Positions 61,039 to 64,000 of a stretch of DNA of 64,000 nucleotides are shown here, piece by piece. The notes under the pieces were generated by a model. That model saw only the letters and a program-made list of their open reading frames with translations. It was not told the origin of the DNA and ran no database searches. The position numbers and the translations under genes are program-made. Position 1 is the first letter of the stretch. Each line of letters starts with the position of its first letter. The stretch comes from Palsa-504 sp963756575 (GTDB taxonomy: Bacteria > Actinomycetota > Actinomycetes > Streptosporangiales > Streptosporangiaceae), in NCBI GenBank assembly GCA_963756575.1, contig CAVWOM010000013.1, positions 248,001 through 312,000 of the forward strand. The letters are read 5' to 3'.

Positions 61039-62685
61039 ATGCCCGCGCTCCCCCGGCGCACCGACCGTCGCGGCGGCCACCTCGTCGTCTGCGGTGACGG
61101 GCCGTTGTCCTACCGCATCACGGAGGAGCTGACGTCCCGGTACGGCGAGCGGGTGACGGTGATCCTCCCGTCCCGGCGGCTGAACCACGGGCCGCAGATC
61201 AGCGCGCTGTCCCGGGTCCGGGTGCTGGAGTATCCCGAGCTGTCCACCCAGGCCTTCACCGACGCGGACGTGCGGTCGGCCCGGGCGGTGGCGGTGGTCT
61301 GGCAGGACGACGTGGGCAACCTGCACGCCGGCCTGCGGGCCCAGGAGCTGAACCCCGACCTGCGGCTGGTGCTCGCCATCTTCAACCGGCGGCTCGGCGA
61401 CCACATCCGGATGCTGTTCCCGGACTGCACGGTCCTGTCCGGGACCGCGATGTCGGCGCCGTCGTTCGTCGCGGCCGCGCTGGGCGAGCCGGCCCCCAGC
61501 CACGTCCGGGTGCAGAAGCGCACCCTCTACGTGGCCCGGGCCGACGGCGTGCCGGCCGCCGCGGTGATCTGCGGGCTGGCCGACGAGCCGGCCGGGCCGC
61601 GGATGCTGCCGCCCGGGTCGGGTCCCGGCTACCCGGCCGACCTGGTGCTCGCGGTCGCGGACGGGACGCCGCGGGACCCGCTGGCCCGGCGGCGCCACCC
61701 GGCCGGGGCGCTGGCCGCGATGCTCCGGCGGCTGGTGTGGAACAAGTTCGGGCTGGTGTTCGGGGTCCTGTTCGGGATCATCGGCATCGGGTTCGCGCTG
61801 CTGGCCACCAAGTACTCCGTCAGCGACACGCTGTACCTGGGCGTGATGGACCTGACCGGCTCGGCGCTGACGGAGACGAGCCGGAGCGGGGCCGAGAAGG
61901 TCGCGCAGGTGCTGCTGACCGTGGACGGCGTGGCCACCATCCCGGTGATCACCGCGATCGTGGTCGGCGCCCGGCTGACCGGCCGGGTGCGGCGGGCGCC
62001 GCGGCCGCCGGGCGGGCACGTCATCGTGGTCGGGCTCGGCAACGTCGGGACCGCGGTGACCGGCCAGCTGCACGACCTGGGCTTCGACGTGGTGTGCGTG
62101 GACAACCGGCCGGACGCCCCCGGTATCGGCATGGCCCGCACGCTCGGCCTGCCGGTGGTAATCGGCGACGCGTTCCGCGAGGACACGCTGCGCGCCGCCC
62201 AGCTGGACACCTGCCTGGCGCTGGTGTCGGTGACCAGCCAGGACGTCGTGAACCTGGAGACCGCGCTGACCGCGCGGTCGCTCCGTGAGGACCTGCGGGT
62301 CGTGCTCAGGCTGACCGACGACGATCTGGCCGAACGGCTCCAGAAGACCATCGGGAACATTACCTCCAGGAGTGTCCCGTACCTGGCCGCCCCGGCCTTC
62401 GCCACCGCGATGCTCGAGCACCAGGTGCTGCGCACCATCGCGGTCGGCCGGCACGTGCTGCTGATCGCCGACATCGCTGTCGCCGACCAGGCCGGGCTGG
62501 CCGGGAACTTCATCCGCGACACCGAGCAGGACGGGCAGGCGCGGGTGCTGGCGCTGGCCGTCGGCGGCCGGACCACGCTGGACTGGTCTCCGTCCCGGGG
62601 CTACCTGCTCGCCGCGGGCGACCGGCTGATCGTCGTGGCCACCCGGCGGGGCCTGACCCGGTTCCTGTCCGCGCGCCTCATATGA
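61039..62685 (+). CDS. Membrane protein with two RCK (TrkA-N) domains
   Basis: Protein of 548 residues. A first RCK/TrkA-N-like domain (LVVCGDGPLSYRITEELTSR) leads to about two transmembrane segments (FGLVFGVLFGIIGIGFALLA; ...VATIPVITAIVVGARL), and a second RCK domain (VIVVGLGNVGTAVTGQLHD, with VVIGDAFREDTLRAAQLD) follows. The pore region YLGVMDLTGSAL lacks the K-channel TVGYG filter, so it may be a gated channel of another type or only a sensor. The double-RCK layout recalls Kef/TrkA-related channels. Divergent from the phosphotriesterase gene. Confidence 0.75.
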   Translation: MPALPRRTDRRGGHLVVCGDGPLSYRITEELTSRYGERVTVILPSRRLNHGPQISALSRVRVLEYPELSTQAFTDADVRSARAVAVVWQDDVGNLHAGLRAQELNPDLRLVLAIFNRRLGDHIRMLFPDCTVLSGTAMSAPSFVAAALGEPAPSHVRVQKRTLYVARADGVPAAAVICGLADEPAGPRMLPPGSGPGYPADLVLAVADGTPRDPLARRRHPAGALAAMLRRLVWNKFGLVFGVLFGIIGIGFALLATKYSVSDTLYLGVMDLTGSALTETSRSGAEKVAQVLLTVDGVATIPVITAIVVGARLTGRVRRAPRPPGGHVIVVGLGNVGTAVTGQLHDLGFDVVCVDNRPDAPGIGMARTLGLPVVIGDAFREDTLRAAQLDTCLALVSVTSQDVVNLETALTARSLREDLRVVLRLTDDDLAERLQKTIGNITSRSVPYLAAPAFATAMLEHQVLRTIAVGRHVLLIADIAVADQAGLAGNFIRDTEQDGQARVLALAVGGRTTLDWSPSRGYLLAAGDRLIVVATRRGLTRFLSARLI

Positions 62686-62773
62686 CGCACCGCGGTTTCG
62701 GCTAGTCGTGGTTTGGGCGGTCGCGCGCGGAGCAGGGGATAAACGGACAAGGGCGTCCGATGGAGGCGTAGCG

Positions 62774-64000
62774 ATGCTCCGGATTCCTGGCTGGCGGCGG
62801 CTGGCACTGGCCGCGCCGCTGATACTGATCTTCACCGTTCCGGCGTGCACGTCGTCCCCGCCGGAGCACGTGGCCGTGACGGCGCGGCCGGGGATCTCGG
62901 CCGGCGACCAGGCGGTGCACCTCGAGGTGACCGGGCTGCACGCGGGCCAGCAGGCGACCCTGCAGGTCACCTCGACCGATGCCCGCGGCGTGCCGTGGAA
63001 CTCAGCCGCCACCTACCGGGCCGACGCGAAGGGCGTCGTCGACCCCGACCGGGCCGCCCCGCTCTCCGGGAGTTACCGCGGCGTCTCGGGCATGGGCCCG
63101 GTCTGGTCCCTGCATCAGTCCGACCCGGCGGCGGCCGGGGCGAGCAACGAGCCCGCGTATTTCTGGAGCGCGAACGAGTCGTTCACGTTCACGGTGACGG
63201 TACGGGTGAACGGGGCCAGCGTGGCGCGCACCAGCTTCCAGCGCCGGCTTTCTCCCGTCCCGCTGACCTTCAAGCCGGAATCGCTCGCCGCGGACGGCTT
63301 CATCGGCGAGTTCACCCAGCCAGCGGCCGGCCCGCACTCCCGGGCGGCCGTGCTGCTGCTCGGCGGGTCCGAGGGCGGGATGCCGTCCCCGCTGGTGGCC
63401 GACCTGCTGGCGGGCCAGGGCTACGACGTGCTCGGCGTCGGCTACTTCGGCCTGCCGGGCCTGCCGTCGACGCTGTCCGGCATCCCGCTGGAGTACTTCG
63501 CCAGGGCGCTGCGCTGGCTGGCCCGGCAGCCGGGGGTCGACCCGGCCAAGATCGCCGTTCTCGGCGTCTCCCGCGGCAGCGAGGCGGCCCAGCTGCTCGG
63601 GGTGCACTACCCGTCGCTGGTGCACGCGGTCATCGCCTCGGTCCCCAGCGACGTCGCGCTCTGCTCCTATCCCGGCTGCCGCAATGCCGCCTGGACGCTG
63701 GGCGGCAAGCCGCTGCCGTACTCGGCGGAGGTCGGCAACCCGGCCCCGGACGACGTCCCGGCCGCGGTCATCCCGGACCAGCGGATCGACGGGCCGGTCT
63801 TCCTTGACTGCGGCGAGGCCGACCGGACCTGGCCCTCGTGCCCGTACGCGCGGGCCATCCTCAGCCGCCTGGACCAGGACAACGACCGGTGGGCGCACGT
63901 GCTGTACGCCTACCCCGGGGCCGGGCACTACATCGGCACCTTCTTCCCGTACGAGCCGCTGGGGCCGATGGGCCTGGCCGAGTGGGTGCCGAGCGAGGCC
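62774..64000 (+). CDS. Lipoprotein acyl-CoA thioester hydrolase/BAAT-like hydrolase (truncated at window end)
   Basis: Open frame from ATG 62774 (GGAGG upstream) to the window end, over 408 residues. Lipobox TVPAC places it on the outer membrane face as a lipoprotein. Residues about 25-150 form a beta-rich N-domain like BAAT N-terminal; then an alpha/beta-hydrolase domain: AVLLLGGSEGG, nucleophile Ser in GVSRGSEAAQ, Asp in DCGEADRTWPS and His in YPGAGHYIG. The C-terminus is cut off, so length is unknown. Possibly hydrolyses bulky acyl esters or thioesters. Confidence 0.78.
   Translation, partial: MLRIPGWRRLALAAPLILIFTVPACTSSPPEHVAVTARPGISAGDQAVHLEVTGLHAGQQATLQVTSTDARGVPWNSAATYRADAKGVVDPDRAAPLSGSYRGVSGMGPVWSLHQSDPAAAGASNEPAYFWSANESFTFTVTVRVNGASVARTSFQRRLSPVPLTFKPESLAADGFIGEFTQPAAGPHSRAAVLLLGGSEGGMPSPLVADLLAGQGYDVLGVGYFGLPGLPSTLSGIPLEYFARALRWLARQPGVDPAKIAVLGVSRGSEAAQLLGVHYPSLVHAVIASVPSDVALCSYPGCRNAAWTLGGKPLPYSAEVGNPAPDDVPAAVIPDQRIDGPVFLDCGEADRTWPSCPYARAILSRLDQDNDRWAHVLYAYPGAGHYIGTFFPYEPLGPMGLAEWVPSEA

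Noticed and set aside
1..64000. tRNA, rRNA, transposase or attachment site
   Set aside because: None could be recognised on either strand by reading; an insertion boundary for the protease-trypco2 island was also sought without success.

Overview
High-GC (roughly 70% or more by eye), gene-dense actinobacterial DNA with many GTG starts and 4-bp stop/start overlaps. The organism looks like a sterol-degrading actinomycete. Products such as CYP125, FadA5, FadD19, ChsE4/ChsE5, IpdA/IpdB, FadD3 and IpdF match Mycobacterium/Rhodococcus cholesterol-catabolism proteins I know, but gene order and accessory genes (DUF574-type methyltransferase, SARP-cyclase-AAA regulator, HypCDE with SIS-domain proteins) suggest a non-mycobacterial lineage. 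Species cannot be fixed from the sequence alone.

Region 1 (1-16.1 kb): KstR2-type regulator, two hydroxysteroid/acyl dehydrogenase SDRs (second HSD4A-like), then an inserted two-gene putative conflict system on the minus strand (trypco2 small protein plus a ~1,900-residue trypsin/double-NTPase/helical-repeat protein), then the steroid C/D-ring genes (SDR, echA20-ipdA-ipdB-ipdC, fadA6) and the side-chain dehydrogenase pair chsE4-chsE5. Region 2 (16.1-21 kb): unrelated housekeeping/accessory genes (MuiA-like, zinc-ribbon protein, RidA, MerR-PP2C fusion, serine hydrolase). Region 3 (21-39.9 kb): a second sterol block: fadD19-nitronate monooxygenase-F420 oxidoreductase, echA19, a methyltransferase, a FadD, the tandem-DUF35/Ltp4/Ltp3 aldolase operon, a PadR/membrane-protein pair, CYP125-fadA5, and fadE30-ipdF divergent from fadD3-enoyl-CoA hydratase. 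Together these cover sterol C26 oxidation, CoA activation, beta-oxidation of plain and C24-branched side chains, and HIP (C/D-ring) breakdown.

Region 4 (39.9-47 kb): SARP/cyclase/AAA regulator, small Gln/Pro repeat protein, ClpC-N-domain protein, MerR-like HTH protein and a 1.2-kb gene-free tract rich in palindromes and G-rich tandem repeats. Region 5 (47-53.5 kb): [NiFe]-hydrogenase maturation set (SIS, HupF-like, SIS, HypC, HypD, HypE; HypF convergent). Region 6 (53.5-64 kb): MFS transporter with an unusual large loop, TetR, ricin-lectin membrane protein, phosphotriesterase-FadD operon, double-RCK membrane protein and a lipoprotein hydrolase cut by the window end.

Regulation: KstR-type boxes (TNNAACNNGTTNNA) lie at six promoters and a perfect KstR2-type box (ANCAAGNNCTTGNT) lies between fadE30 and fadD3. 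A ~50-bp palindrome recurs three times at 3' ends of genes. Six genes show an apparent single-base frameshift (2 kb, 14.7 kb, 22.0 kb, 39.0 kb, 57.9 kb, 58.9 kb), which may reflect sequence errors. No tRNA, rRNA, CRISPR array or transposase was seen.
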